Positions 16,433-26,785 of a stretch of DNA of 64,000 nt are shown here, piece by piece. The notes under the pieces are model-generated. The model did not search any database, had not been told where the DNA came from, and worked only from the letters and a program-made list of their open reading frames with translations. The position numbers and the translations under genes were made by a program. Where the stretch lies: assembly GCF_030063335.1 (NCBI RefSeq), contig NZ_JASISW010000013.1, positions 1 through 64,000 of the forward strand, read 5' to 3'. The first letter of the stretch is position 1; each line of letters starts with the position of its first letter. The stretch comes from Rhodococcus sp. G-MC3. GTDB taxonomy: Bacteria; Actinomycetota; Actinomycetes; Mycobacteriales; Mycobacteriaceae.

Positions 16433-18079
16433 CGCAGCGCTGAAGAACCACGCCATCACCAACGCGCCGGGGTCGACGACGCCGCGAGCTGCGTCCCCGA
16501 CGTAGGAAGCTCGCCCGAGGCGGGCGAGCATGTCCTGCGTCGACTGGGCTCCGGCCTCGCCTGCCTGGGCAGCGGCCCGCAATCCCTCGACCAGATCGGT
16601 AGCTGCTTCGAGCGCGTCGACGGCCGGAGCGATGGCGTCGACCATCGTATTGTCACCGACACTCGCACCCCCGACTTCGGTGATGCTGTCGAGTCCTCCC
16701 CTGGCTGCCGCGGTAATCGATGCGAGGTCGACGGTCTCCAGGCTTCGGTAGAACTGACGAAACCAGATTCCGAACAGCGCGCCGGACGTGCCTCCGGCAT
16801 GCCCCAGGTACGCCTCCGACACAGCCTCGAATATTGTTTGTGCCGAATAGGTTTCGCGGATACTGGCTAGATCGAGCTGTTCCAGTGCCGCGACCATGTT
16901 GGTGCCGAAGTCGCCGTCACCGGCCCGCCGGTCGAGATCGGTCAGCGCAGGTTCTTCCGCGAGCACCCGCTCCACCCATGCCGCAACCCACCCTGATACG
17001 AAACGATCACGTGAACTGCCGTTTTCAGTCGGGGTGAAGCTCGGACCGAAGCCAGCGCGCTCGCCCAGTTCCGACTGCCCACTCGCAGTGACATTCGGCC
17101 ATGCCGGCGCGTCTGTCGGCGCGTCCCAGAGTTCGAGCATCTCGTCGTCCACCCGCACCAGTGTGATCGACGCCCCGCCCATGTTGAGTGCGGTGACAAG
17201 GCTGCCGACCAGCGGACGAGCAACCTCGATCCCTTTGTCGGACAGGAACTCTGCCAGCTCGCCATAGAGCAAGTGCAGCTCCATTGGATGCGTCGCTCCG
17301 AGACCGTTGACGAAGGCGATGACCTTGTCGCCGCGCTCGAGTTCCAGCGAATCGATCACCGGCTGAGTCAGCGCGGCGACGATCTCTTGCGCTGGCATCG
17401 TGGGTACTCGCTGTGTTCCGCGCTCACCGTGGATACCGATCCCGAGCTCGATTTCACCGTCGGGAAGGTCGAACGACGGCTCGCTCGAACCGGGCAACGT
17501 ACACGGGCGAAGCGCAACGGCCATGCTGCGCGCACCACCGGCGACCCTGCGACCGAGCGCGGTGATCGAGGGCAGCGAATCCCCTCGCTCTGCCGCGGCA
17601 CCACAGATCTTCTCGACGACGACGGTGGCCGCCGTGCCGCGCCGCCCCGGTCCGTCGCCGTCGGTGCGTTCGGTGGCAACATCGTCGTCGACCAGAACGA
17701 AATCGGCTTCTATTCCGTCTTCCTGCAGCAGCTCTCGCGCAATCCGAAAGTTCATCACATCGCCCGTGTAGTTCTTGACGATGTGCAACACTCCTCCGCC
17801 GACATTGATCGCCTTCGATGCCTCGTGCACCTGCAACGCGTTCGGCGAAGTGAAGACCAGGCCCGGACAGACGGCCGTGAGCATGCCTGACCCGATGAAC
17901 CCCGCGTGCATCGGCTCGTGACCAGACCCGCCGCCCGACAGCAGCGCGACCCGGCCGGAAGCAAGGGGCTCGCGGCGCGTCAGAAAACCGGGATCGGCGT
18001 GCCAGGCAATGTCATCGGTGGAGGCGACCAGCCCGCGGAGGGTGTCGGCAACGAACGTGGAGGCTGAGTTGACGAACAT
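16412..18079 (-). CDS. Dihydroxyacetone kinase, DhaK-DhaL fusion
   Basis: 555 residues from ATG 18079 with a G-rich ribosome binding site. The K domain (about 1-330) has GGGSGHEPMHAGF and the substrate-binding His in ELGIGIHGERG; the L domain (about 350-555) has DRRAGDGDFGTNM (Mg-binding aspartates), HAGGTSGALFG and VGDNTMVDAIAP. This is the ATP-dependent single-chain type that phosphorylates dihydroxyacetone. It is followed by 9 nt after the CaiB-type gene on the same strand, so it may share that operon. Confidence 0.9.
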   Translation of the reverse strand: MFVNSASTFVADTLRGLVASTDDIAWHADPGFLTRREPLASGRVALLSGGGSGHEPMHAGFIGSGMLTAVCPGLVFTSPNALQVHEASKAINVGGGVLHIVKNYTGDVMNFRIARELLQEDGIEADFVLVDDDVATERTDGDGPGRRGTAATVVVEKICGAAAERGDSLPSITALGRRVAGGARSMAVALRPCTLPGSSEPSFDLPDGEIELGIGIHGERGTQRVPTMPAQEIVAALTQPVIDSLELERGDKVIAFVNGLGATHPMELHLLYGELAEFLSDKGIEVARPLVGSLVTALNMGGASITLVRVDDEMLELWDAPTDAPAWPNVTASGQSELGERAGFGPSFTPTENGSSRDRFVSGWVAAWVERVLAEEPALTDLDRRAGDGDFGTNMVAALEQLDLASIRETYSAQTIFEAVSEAYLGHAGGTSGALFGIWFRQFYRSLETVDLASITAAARGGLDSITEVGGASVGDNTMVDAIAPAVDALEAATDLVEGLRAAAQAGEAGAQSTQDMLARLGRASYVGDAARGVVDPGALVMAWFFSAASDCVVQ

Positions 18080-18088
18080 TCCCCCACC

Positions 18089-19207
18089 CTAGCCAGGGAA
18101 CGTCGGCGGCGGCAGGCGGTAGTCGACCGGGGTGGCCGAGAAGTCGATCGGATTGCGGACATGCTTGCTCACCGCTCCCGGCACGTCCACCCGCGGATTC
18201 AGACCGAGGGACTCGGCGAACTCGAACGCTTCCTCGATCGAGTTGACCGGCCCCGCCGGAACGTGACGGTCGGTCAGGGCTCGATACCACTCGTCAGCGG
18301 TACGCGAGACAAATTTCGAGGTCAGCTGATCGACCAACACATCCCGATTCTCCACGCGTGCGGAGTTCCCAACGAATCGCTCGTCGCCCGCCAGGTCCGA
18401 CAGTCCGAGCACCTCCACCAGCGCGGCGAACTGCTTGTCGTTGCCGACGGCAAGGGCGAGGGGACGGTCCGCCGTCTCGAACACCTCGTACGGCACGACT
18501 GACGCGTGCTTGTTTCCCATCGACCTCGGGACTTCACCGGAACCGAGGTAGGCCGCAGACTGATTGCTGAGCGCTGAGAGCACACACGCCATCAGGCTGG
18601 TATGTACGAGCTGCCCGGTACCGGAGACCGAACGATGATGCAGCGCAGCAAGAATACCGGCGAGCGCGTGCAGGCCGGTGGCAACGTCGACCATCGCTAC
18701 GCCCACTTTCGTGGGTGTCTGGGCATCGGGGCCGGTGACGCTCATTAGCCCTCCCATGGCCTGGACCAACAAGTCGTAGCCCGGTAGCGCAGCACCTCCG
18801 CCGGTGCCGAATCCGGTGATGGAACAGTAGATCAGCCCGGGCTGCTCGTGCGACAACGCTTCATACCCGAGGCCAAGGGATTCCATCGTTCCGGATCGGA
18901 AGTTCTCGACGAGAATATCCGCGCGCGAGACGATCTCACGAGCCTCGGCGGTACCCCTGTCGGATTTCAGGTCGATCACGCGCGAGGTCTTGTTCCGATT
19001 GACCGACGCGAAATACGTTGCCGTTCGACTCGAATCGTAGGGCGGTCCCCACGATCGGGTGTCGTCACCGCCGCCCGGACGCTCGATCTTGATGACCTCG
19101 GCGCCCATGTCGGCGAGCATCATCGTCGCGTACGGGCCGGCAAGCACGCGCGAGAAGTCGGCGACGACGAGGCCCGCCAGGGGCCCTGAGTTCTCGGTTT
19201 CAGCCAC
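18089..19207 (-). CDS. CaiB/BaiF family CoA transferase (class III)
   Basis: 372 residues from GTG 19207. Family features: LVVADFSRVLAGPYATMMLADMGAEVIKIE at the N-terminus, VNRNKTSRVIDLK, ADILVENFRSGTMESLG, and the catalytic Asp in AMVDVATGLHAL. Class III enzymes move CoA between carboxylic acids by an aspartyl-CoA anhydride route. It sits four nt after the ScoB-type subunit, so one operon encodes two unrelated CoA transferases. The substrate is not determinable. Confidence 0.9.
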   Translation of the reverse strand: MAETENSGPLAGLVVADFSRVLAGPYATMMLADMGAEVIKIERPGGGDDTRSWGPPYDSSRTATYFASVNRNKTSRVIDLKSDRGTAEAREIVSRADILVENFRSGTMESLGLGYEALSHEQPGLIYCSITGFGTGGGAALPGYDLLVQAMGGLMSVTGPDAQTPTKVGVAMVDVATGLHALAGILAALHHRSVSGTGQLVHTSLMACVLSALSNQSAAYLGSGEVPRSMGNKHASVVPYEVFETADRPLALAVGNDKQFAALVEVLGLSDLAGDERFVGNSARVENRDVLVDQLTSKFVSRTADEWYRALTDRHVPAGPVNSIEEAFEFAESLGLNPRVDVPGAVSKHVRNPIDFSATPVDYRLPPPTFPG

Positions 19208-19211
19208 CGGC

Positions 19212-19841
19212 TCACCCTAGCGGCGCGCCGGTAACTGCTTCCACCTGCTCTCGGGTCACGCCGGGAGCAAGCTCGGCCAGGGCCAACGTCCCGTCACCCA
19301 CGACGTCGATCACCGCGAGGTTGGTGATGATCCGGTTCACCACGCCCTGCCCGGTCAGCGGCAGTGTGCACGTGTCCAGAATTTTCGGGTTGCCGTCGCG
19401 GTCGGTGTGCTCCATGACGACGATGACTCGGCGGGCACCGTGGACGAGATCCATCGCCCCGCCCATCCCCTTGACCATCTTGCCGGGAACCATCCAGTTC
19501 GCCAGGTCACCGGTGCGCGAGACCTGCATTCCGCCGAGTACCGCGGTGTCGATGTGTCCGCCGCGAATCATGCCGAACGACAGCGAGGAATCGAAGAATG
19601 CCGCACCGGGATTGACGGTGACGGTTTCCTTGCCCGCATTGATGAGGTTGGCGTCGATCTTGTCCTCGGTCGGGTACGGCCCGGTTCCGAGAATGCCGTT
19701 CTCCGAGTGCAATACAACCCTGACAGCAGGGGTGAGATACGCCGGAATCAGCGTAGGCAAACCGATCCCGAGGTTGACGTACTCACCGTCGATCATCTCA
19801 GCGGCCGTACGCTCGGCCATCTGATCGCGTGTCCAGCTCAT
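19212..19841 (-). CDS. scoB: 3-oxoacid CoA-transferase subunit B
   Basis: 209 residues from ATG 19841, overlapping the subunit A stop by 4 nt. Class I CoA transferase beta chain: the catalytic Glu lies in [11 protein letters not shown], followed by [29 protein letters not shown] and [11 protein letters not shown]. With subunit A it moves CoA from succinyl-CoA to a 3-oxoacid such as acetoacetate or 3-oxoadipate. Sequence alone does not separate Sco from PcaIJ; HPPD nearby makes acetoacetate plausible. Confidence 0.9.
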   Translation of the reverse strand: MSWTRDQMAERTAAEMIDGEYVNLGIGLPTLIPAYLTPAVRVVLHSENGILGTGPYPTEDKIDANLINAGKETVTVNPGAAFFDSSLSFGMIRGGHIDTAVLGGMQVSRTGDLANWMVPGKMVKGMGGAMDLVHGARRVIVVMEHTDRDGNPKILDTCTLPLTGQGVVNRIITNLAVIDVVGDGTLALAELAPGVTREQVEAVTGAPLG

Positions 19842-20599
19842 GCCTGACCTCCTGCACTGATCGTGCGCTTTTCGATTCGCTTCTCCTGCGGGCCGGTGTG
19901 CACGATGCGCTGCACGAACACTCCTGGCAGATGCACTGCGCCCGGGTCGATTTCACCGGGTTCGACGAGTTTCTCGACCTGCGCGATCGTGATCTTTCCT
20001 GCCATCGCCGCAAGTGGGTTGAAGTTCATTGCGGTCTTGTCGAACACGAGATTACCCTCGGTGTCACCGATTTCGGCATGCACGAGCGCATAGTCGGCGT
20101 TGATCGCCTCTTCCATCACGTACCGCTTGGACCCGAACACCCGCGTTTCCTTCGGCGGTGATTCGATCGCGACGGAGCCGTCGGCGTTGTAGCGCCACGG
20201 CATCCCGCCGTCGGCGATGGGACTTCCGACGCCCGCCGGGGTGAAGAACGCAGGAATACCGGTACCACCGGCGCGCATACGCTCGGCGAGCGTGCCCTGC
20301 GGAGTCAGTTCCACCTCGAGCTCGCCGGCCAGGTACTGCCGCGCGAACTCTTTGTTCTCTCCCACGTACGAGGCCGTCACCCTGCTGATCCGACCGTTGG
20401 ACAGCAAAATCCCGAGGCCGTGATCGTCGACGCCACAGTTGTTGGAGAACACCTCCAGATTCGACGCGCCGGTTGCCACGATGGCCTCGATCAGCGCGTC
20501 GGGAATGCCGCACAGCCCGAAGCCGCCGACCGCTATCCGTGCCCCGTCGCCGATATCGGCAACTGCCGAGACCGCCGATTCGAATACTTTGCCTGCCAC
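19838..20599 (-). CDS. scoA: 3-oxoacid CoA-transferase subunit A
   Basis: 253 residues from GTG 20599. Alpha chain with [22 protein letters not shown] (the GGFGxxGxP glycine loop), [37 protein letters not shown] and the [21 protein letters not shown] block. First gene of the scoA-scoB-caiB(-dhaKL) operon, divergent from an IclR regulator with a palindromic site between them. Confidence 0.9.
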   Translation of the reverse strand: MAGKVFESAVSAVADIGDGARIAVGGFGLCGIPDALIEAIVATGASNLEVFSNNCGVDDHGLGILLSNGRISRVTASYVGENKEFARQYLAGELEVELTPQGTLAERMRAGGTGIPAFFTPAGVGSPIADGGMPWRYNADGSVAIESPPKETRVFGSKRYVMEEAINADYALVHAEIGDTEGNLVFDKTAMNFNPLAAMAGKITIAQVEKLVEPGEIDPGAVHLPGVFVQRIVHTGPQEKRIEKRTISAGGQA

Positions 20600-20719
20600 T
20601 GTCGAACCCCTAGCTACTCGATGTCCATTCTTCGAACGTGTCCTCAGTGAACCTCGAGCTGGCGATAATGCTGGTAACAACGCCGATATCGATCGCCCTA
20701 CGAAAGCTCTCAGCGGTTG

Positions 20720-20738
20720 GCGTTCACTGAGTGGACGC
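20720..20738. promoter_or_regulatory. Candidate IclR operator
   Basis: GCGTTCACT-G-AGTGGACGC, an odd-length palindrome with 8 of 9 positions paired, 12 bp before the IclR start and about 120 bp before scoA. A further AGTGAAC half-site lies at 20646-20652. Position between divergent genes fits joint control of the CoA transferase operon and autoregulation. Confidence 0.55.
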
Positions 20739-20750
20739 TAGAATGATGCC

Positions 20751-21509
20751 ATGCCCCCGAACGTCGTCGCGCGAGCAACCGCACTTCTTCGAGCGGTCGG
20801 CGGCGCCGAACCTACCGGAGCATCGACCACCGAACTTGCTCGGGCCACCGACCTAGCGCGCCCGACAGCGCACCGGCTGCTCACTTCCCTGGCCGAAGAG
20901 GGCTTCCTCGACCGGGACACCTCGACCGGCGTCTGGGCCCTCGGGCCCGAGATGTACCTGCTCGGCTCCGCAGCCGCCGGTCGCTACGACATCACCGATC
21001 ACGCGAGAGCCATTGTCCACACGCTCGCGAGGGAGAGTGGCGAAAGCGCGTTCCTGTCCACTCGTCGGGGTGACGAAACCGTCTGCCTTCTGCGCGAGGA
21101 CGGAAGGTTCCCGCTACGTTCTCACGTGCTGTACGAAGGGGTCCGGCTTCCGCTCGGGGTCGCGTCTGCAGGACTCGTCATCCTGGCCCATCTGAAGGAC
21201 CGCGAGGTGGACGATTACCTGGAGCGCACGGACCTGCAACCTGACTGGGGGGTCCACCACTCACCTGCCGCGATCCGACACCGCATCGCGACGACACGCG
21301 AGAACGGCTACGCCGTCAACCCGGCTCTCCTGGTCGAGGGAAGCTGGGGCATCGGAGCTGCCGTCTTCGACCGCGCCGGCGCACCGGCATGGGCACTGAG
21401 CCTCACGGGCGTAGAAACACGCTTTCGGCCCGAACGCCACCGCGAGCTCGGCACACTCCTACTCGAACAGGCCCACGTTCTGACGGGCCTGTTGCAACCT
21501 CGTCGCTGA
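20751..21509 (+). CDS. IclR family transcriptional regulator
   Basis: 252 residues. N-terminal winged helix (VVARATALLRAVGGAEPTGASTTELARATDLARPTAHRLLTSLAEEGFL) and a C-terminal effector domain with ESAFLSTRRGDETVCLL, LPLGVASAGLVILA and the ENGYAVN segment typical of the IclR family. Divergent from scoAB, so it is the likely regulator of that operon. Related PcaR/PcaU regulators control beta-ketoadipate CoA transferases; the effector here is unknown. Confidence 0.88.
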   Translation: MPPNVVARATALLRAVGGAEPTGASTTELARATDLARPTAHRLLTSLAEEGFLDRDTSTGVWALGPEMYLLGSAAAGRYDITDHARAIVHTLARESGESAFLSTRRGDETVCLLREDGRFPLRSHVLYEGVRLPLGVASAGLVILAHLKDREVDDYLERTDLQPDWGVHHSPAAIRHRIATTRENGYAVNPALLVEGSWGIGAAVFDRAGAPAWALSLTGVETRFRPERHRELGTLLLEQAHVLTGLLQPRR

Positions 21510-21634
21510 GCCTTGGTACAACTCACCACCGACGGCGGGAATTGCTGTCGAATATCCTGCCGTACAACGATTGTCGGGACCTACACCGGGACCTAAGGTG
21601 GTTGAGCACCTGTTCCGACCGTAGAGGATTCCCC

Positions 21635-22342
21635 ATGCCGCGCTTCACAGCTTCAGCCCGCCGTGCCTGCATCGGGGGGTTACTCGCTGTGTCCGCAGCA
21701 AGCTCGGTCCTGCTGTATGCCGCTCCCGCCCTGTCCCAGCCCTCAGCGACCCAGCCCTCAGCTACCCAGCCCGGCCCCGATTGCCCCGACGTTCAGGTCC
21801 TCTTCACGCGCGGGTCCGGCGAACTACCCGGTCTGGGAATCGTGGGCGCCCCGTTCGTGAAGATGCTGACGGCCGCCCTCCCTGGCAAGAAGGTCGAGTC
21901 TTACGCCGTTGAATACGGAGCGAACTGGAACCAGAAGACTGCCCCTGACGGTGCTACCGACATCTCGCGGGAGATCGTCGAGTTCGCGGCGCGCTGCTCG
22001 GAGACGACGTTCGTGCTCGGCGGTTACTCCCAGGGTGCATCGGCAACGGCGATCGCGCTCGGCGTGCCCACGAACTTCGGCCAGGGCGAGGTCATTCCGG
22101 AGGCACTTGCGCCGCGTATCGCCGCCGTCGTCACCTTCGGCGATCCACTAGGTCGTCGCAAGGGGACGATCGAAACCCAGAGTGCGCTGTACGGTGACCG
22201 CGCCCGGACGTATTGCGCCGTCGGCGATCCGGTGTGCAGCACAGGCGTCAATGTTCTCGCCCATCTCTCCTACGCGTTCAACAGCACTGTCCCGGACGCC
22301 GTTGCGTTCACGTCCTCGAAGGTTCTTGCCCTCACCCCGTGA
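21635..22342 (+). CDS. Secreted cutinase-family esterase
   Basis: 235 residues from ATG 21635. Signal peptide about 1-34 (hydrophobic GGLLAVSAASSVLLYAAPALS) with two SATQP repeats just after it. Cutinase fold: CPDVQVLFTRGSGE, GGYSQGA with catalytic Ser132, FGDPLG, and the catalytic Asp/His loop YCAVGDPVCSTGVNVLAHLSY. Cutinase-like proteins of mycolata are secreted carboxylesterases or lipases. Upstream sequence holds a short direct repeat CGGGACCTA about 50 bp before the start. Confidence 0.9.
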   Translation: MPRFTASARRACIGGLLAVSAASSVLLYAAPALSQPSATQPSATQPGPDCPDVQVLFTRGSGELPGLGIVGAPFVKMLTAALPGKKVESYAVEYGANWNQKTAPDGATDISREIVEFAARCSETTFVLGGYSQGASATAIALGVPTNFGQGEVIPEALAPRIAAVVTFGDPLGRRKGTIETQSALYGDRARTYCAVGDPVCSTGVNVLAHLSYAFNSTVPDAVAFTSSKVLALTP

Positions 22343-22358
22343 CGTCCCCGAAATATTC

Positions 22359-22374
22359 TCCGGCGTGAGCCGGA
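22359..22374 (+). terminator. Short hairpin after the cutinase gene
   Basis: TCCGGC-GTGA-GCCGGA, 17 bp past the cutinase stop, with no T-tract. A weak terminator candidate between convergent genes. Confidence 0.35.
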
Positions 22375-22455
22375 TCTGGAGCGTGGTTCCGGGTTCCTCT
22401 CGATCATCGCTGCCTGTATATGTCACCGGACGGCGCTACTGTGGTCGAGCTGGCG

Positions 22456-23007
22456 CTATGCCGGACGTGCGTTTCGGTGCGTGACCGCCAATTCGCGGTA
22501 GACGGCCGAGTTCAGGCCGGAGTGCGCGACCTCGTCGTCGGTGAGTTCGCGTCGGACCTTGCCCGGAACGCCCGCGACGAGCGACCTCGGCGGAATTTGC
22601 GCATTCTCGGTGATCAGTGCCCCCGCTGCGACGAGTGATCCTTCGCCGACTACAGCGCCGTTCATGATCACTGCACCCATGCCCACCAGCGATCCGTCGC
22701 CGATGGTGCAGCCGTGCAGCACAGCATTGTGCCCGACGCTGACGTTCTCCCCCACCGTCAACGGGAAACCGGGATCGACGTGGGCCACGACGCCGTCCTG
22801 CAGGTTCGAGCCCGCCCCGATCCTGATGTCCTCGTACTCCGCGCGAAGCACGGCGCCGTACCAGATGCCGGTCGCTGGGCCCAGATGCACGCGCCCGACG
22901 ACGGTCGCGTTGAACGCGATCCAGGCATCCGGGTCGATCTGCGGGCTTCCGGCTTCGAGGGCGATGACGCCCCGGTGAAGCGTCGACGAATTCTGGCTGT
23001 CGGTCAC
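22456..23007 (-). CDS. Gamma-class carbonic anhydrase family protein
   Basis: 183 residues from GTG 23007; an upstream ATG at 23079 would add an unlike extension. Left-handed beta-helix hexapeptide repeats throughout (VVGRVHLGPATGIWYGAVLRAE to VGHNAVLHGCTIGDGSLVGMGAVIMNG). Metal-ligand histidines are visible in GVVAHVD, SVGHNAVLHG. This is the YrdA/CaiE-like branch, where carbonic anhydrase activity is not always present. Lies downstream of the Lrp gene on the same strand. Confidence 0.85.
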   Translation of the reverse strand: MTDSQNSSTLHRGVIALEAGSPQIDPDAWIAFNATVVGRVHLGPATGIWYGAVLRAEYEDIRIGAGSNLQDGVVAHVDPGFPLTVGENVSVGHNAVLHGCTIGDGSLVGMGAVIMNGAVVGEGSLVAAGALITENAQIPPRSLVAGVPGKVRRELTDDEVAHSGLNSAVYRELAVTHRNARPA

Positions 23008-23101
23008 GTGAATCTCATTTCTTCTCGGATCGGACGTGTGGAGGGCAATTCGATCATTCTTGGGTCGCAAGGGTTGCATCGTGGTCCGGTTGGTGCCGGC
23101 C

Positions 23102-23157
23102 AGCCCCGGATCTACCGAGGATCGACCTTACGTCGGTCGCCTCGGTAGGCCGGGGCT
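23102..23157 (-). terminator. Large hairpin spanning the end of the Lrp gene
   Basis: AGCCCCGG plus CTACCGAGG pair with CCTCGGTAG plus CCGGGGCT around a 19-nt loop: 17 bp interrupted by single- or two-base bulges. It covers the last codons and the TAG stop (23112-23114) of the Lrp gene. No T-tract follows, so it could be a terminator or an mRNA 3'-stabilising structure. Confidence 0.55.
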
Positions 23158-23639
23158 TTCGGCATGCGAGACGACTCACCGGCATCGAGGAGCGGCAGCG
23201 TCCGAAAGCGCACGATCTCCGACAGCACGACCACGCTCGTCGACCGGGCGATAGTGCGAGATTGATTGAGAGCGATCAAGGTTCGCTGCAAATCGTCGTG
23301 CGATTCGGCCGCGACGCGACACAGCACGTCGCCGGACCCGGTGGTCGCAAACGCCTCCAACACGCCTGGTATCGCCTCGAGCACAGTGGCCACGTCGTCC
23401 AGAGCGCCCTGGGCGATCTCCAGCGTCACGAAAGCCTGAACTCCGTAACCCGCTGCGGCCAAACCAATTCGCGGCTCGTAGCCAGAGATGATTCCGCGTT
23501 CTTCGAGTCGGTGCAGACGCGCGGCCACGGTCGCGCGCGCGACTCCGAGAACCCGGGACAACTCCAGCACGCCGATCCTCGAATTCTCGTGCAGCGTACC
23601 GAGAATTGCTCGGTCCAGTTGGTCGAGTGACGACTCCAT
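23112..23639 (-). CDS. Lrp/AsnC family regulator, divergent from HPPD
   Basis: 175 residues from ATG 23639. AsnC-type helix-turn-helix (LDQLDRAILGTLHENSRIGVLELSRVLGVARATVAARLHRLEERGIISGY) and a RAM ligand domain (VQAFVTLEIAQG, VLEAFATTGSGDVLCRVAAES). Divergent from the 4-hydroxyphenylpyruvate dioxygenase gene, so it probably senses tyrosine or a catabolite and controls HPPD. The unusual basic tail (PKAPAYRGDRRKVDPR) is encoded by one arm of a long hairpin. Confidence 0.88.
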   Translation of the reverse strand: MESSLDQLDRAILGTLHENSRIGVLELSRVLGVARATVAARLHRLEERGIISGYEPRIGLAAAGYGVQAFVTLEIAQGALDDVATVLEAIPGVLEAFATTGSGDVLCRVAAESHDDLQRTLIALNQSRTIARSTSVVVLSEIVRFRTLPLLDAGESSRMPKAPAYRGDRRKVDPR

Positions 23640-23658
23640 ACAATGACCTCCGAGGTGA

Positions 23659-23667
23659 ACAATATGT
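23659..23667. promoter_or_regulatory. Candidate Lrp-type operator between the Lrp gene and HPPD
   Basis: ACAATATGT, a small A/T-rich near-palindrome in the 162-bp divergent region (23640-23801). TGTATAG occurs twice nearby (at about 23665 and 23761). AsnC-family sites are A/T-rich and weakly conserved, so this is tentative. Confidence 0.3.
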
Positions 23668-23732
23668 ATAGAAACCCGGTGCAATCCCTGCGAATTTTGG
23701 CCGGATCTACCAGGAGAACAGTACTCGATTGA

Positions 23733-25007
<1,275 letters not shown>

Positions 25008-25018
25008 ACCGCCCCGCC

Positions 25019-25046
25019 ACCGCCGGGTCAATTCTCGCCCGGCGGT
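25019..25046. terminator. Bidirectional hairpin between HPPD and the second Lrp gene
   Basis: ACCGCCGGG and CCCGGCGGT form a perfect 9-bp stem with a 10-nt loop. The stop codon of the convergent Lrp gene (25028-25030) lies in the loop. No T-tract. Confidence 0.6.
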
Positions 25047-25513
25047 AGCGGGCTGTCCAGGCCACCGCGGGCTTCGTCGAAAATCAGCCACGTCCGGGTG
25101 GACCGCACCCCATCGACACTTTGCAGACCCTCCAGGACGACGTGACGCAGCGTCTCGTTGTCGGGAGTTCGCACGAGCACCAACACGTCGAAATCGCCTC
25201 CGAGCAAACTGAAGTGATCGACGAACGGCATCGATTTCAGGCCGTTGGCCACCGCACGCCACGAATCCTGCCGGATCGACAATGCAATGAACGCCGATGT
25301 CCCGAGTCCGGACGCAGCATGATCGACTCGCACCGTGAAGCTCTCGATGACACCGGTGGATCGAAGCCGTTCGACCCGCGTGTAGGCATGCGCCCGAGAG
25401 ATGTGAACGCGGTCGGCGAGCACTCGCATCGACAGCCGACCGTCACTCGACAGCTCCCGCAGAATCCGACGATCGACGTCGTCCAGTTCCACCCGGTCCG
25501 AACCCTCTGCCAT
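25028..25513 (-). CDS. bkdR: Lrp/AsnC family regulator of the bkd operon
   Basis: 161 residues from ATG 25513. Helix-turn-helix LDDVDRRILRELSSDGRLSMRVLADRVHISRAHAYTRVERL; RAM domain with AFIALSIRQD, FSLLGGDFDVLVLVRTPDN. It is divergent from the first 2-oxoacid dehydrogenase operon, the classic BkdR arrangement, where the regulator activates the operon in response to branched-chain amino acids. The intergenic region holds GGACA repeats that may be its half-sites. Gene name assigned by context. Confidence 0.82.
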   Translation of the reverse strand: MAEGSDRVELDDVDRRILRELSSDGRLSMRVLADRVHISRAHAYTRVERLRSTGVIESFTVRVDHAASGLGTSAFIALSIRQDSWRAVANGLKSMPFVDHFSLLGGDFDVLVLVRTPDNETLRHVVLEGLQSVDGVRSTRTWLIFDEARGGLDSPLPPGEN

Positions 25514-25671
25514 ATGTCCACCGCTCCCTTGTCGAACACCTCGCGCATTGGACACTATCGGACATCCGGGGCCACTTGTCAGCCGATCGTCTTCGAATCG
25601 CGGATCGCTGACGAAACAATGGTCTCCCGCGGGCAGAATCACTGTACAAGTCGATTTCAGGAGAGTGCCCC
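25514..25671. promoter_or_regulatory. Divergent bkdR-bkdA control region
   Basis: 158 bp. GGACA occurs twice in direct orientation 11 bp apart (25550 and 25561), facing an inverted TGTCCA at 25515. Spacing of one helical turn suits Lrp-type half-sites. A ribosome binding site AGGAGAG precedes bkdA. Confidence 0.4.
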
Positions 25672-26784
25672 ATGACGACAGTCGAGATTTCCCCGGCAGC
25701 TCAGTATCAACAGTTCATGCCAGCCGACCGTCCCGTCCAGTACCTCGCACCGGACGGCACGGGCGTCGACAGCGCGGCACGATACGCGCGACCGTCCGAC
25801 GAGCGACTGCTGCAGATGTACCGATCGATGGTCCACGGCCGCCGATTCGACCAGCAGGCAACAGCACTGACCAAGCAAGGCCGGTTGGCGGTGTACCCGT
25901 CGGCTCGCGGGCAGGAGGCGTGCCAGATCGCGGCCGCTCTGTGCCTCGACGACCAGGACTGGATGTTCCCCACGTACCGCGACTCCATGGCACTCGCTGC
26001 ACGGGGAATCGATCAGGTCGAACTCCTGGGCATGCTCGCCGGCTACTGGCACTGCGGCTACGACCCGAAGCAGTACCGCGTCGCGCCCCAGTGCACGCCG
26101 CTGGCAACGCAATTGCTGCATGCCACCGGATTCGCGTACGCGGAGTCCAAGCAGGGCCGCGACACCATCGCTCTTGCATTCTGCGGTGACGGCGCGACCA
26201 GCGAAGGCGACTTCCACGAAGCGTTGAACTTCGCCGCGGTCTTCCACGCCCCGGTCATCTTCCTCGTGCAGAACAACGGCTTCGCCATCAGCGTCCCACT
26301 CGCCCGTCAGAGCGCAGCACCATCGCTGGCACACAAGGGCGTCGGCTACGGCATCGGTAGTGAACAAGTCGACGGAAACGACCCGGTCGCGATGATGGCC
26401 GTCATGGACGAGGCCGTTGCGTACGTTCGGTCGGGCAAGGGTCCCGTCGTCGTCGAGGCGCACACCTACCGGATGGATGCGCACACGAACGCCGACGATG
26501 CCACCCGCTACCGCAAAGCCGAGGAGGTCGCAGGTTGGCTCGGGCGCGACCCGCTCGCGCGTCTCGACACCTACCTGACCGGCCGCGGAGTGGTCACCGA
26601 TGCACTCCGCGCCGAAATCACCGAGGCAGCCGACGCCGATGCCGCTGCCCTGCGAACCGGAATGAACGCCGAGCAAAGCGTCGATCCGCAGGACCTGTTC
26701 CGCTTCGTCTATGAGACCCCCACCCCTGCTTTGATCGAACAACGCGATCAGGTGGCCGCCGAAATCGCCGCCGAGGAGAACTGA
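25672..26784 (+). CDS. bkdA: 2-oxoacid dehydrogenase E1 alpha (BCKDH type), copy 1
   Basis: 370 residues. Thiamine diphosphate motif GDGATSEGDFHEALNF...NNGFAIS at about 165-205, preceded by FPTYRDSMALAARGID. The HTYRMDAHTNADDATRYR region matches the loop phosphorylated in eukaryotic BCKDH. The alpha2beta2 E1 decarboxylates 2-oxoacids and acylates lipoyl-E2. First gene of bkdA-bkdB-bkdC-lpd; the branched-chain assignment rests on similarity and the divergent Lrp regulator. Confidence 0.88.
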   Translation: MTTVEISPAAQYQQFMPADRPVQYLAPDGTGVDSAARYARPSDERLLQMYRSMVHGRRFDQQATALTKQGRLAVYPSARGQEACQIAAALCLDDQDWMFPTYRDSMALAARGIDQVELLGMLAGYWHCGYDPKQYRVAPQCTPLATQLLHATGFAYAESKQGRDTIALAFCGDGATSEGDFHEALNFAAVFHAPVIFLVQNNGFAISVPLARQSAAPSLAHKGVGYGIGSEQVDGNDPVAMMAVMDEAVAYVRSGKGPVVVEAHTYRMDAHTNADDATRYRKAEEVAGWLGRDPLARLDTYLTGRGVVTDALRAEITEAADADAAALRTGMNAEQSVDPQDLFRFVYETPTPALIEQRDQVAAEIAAEEN

Positions 26785-26785
26785 C

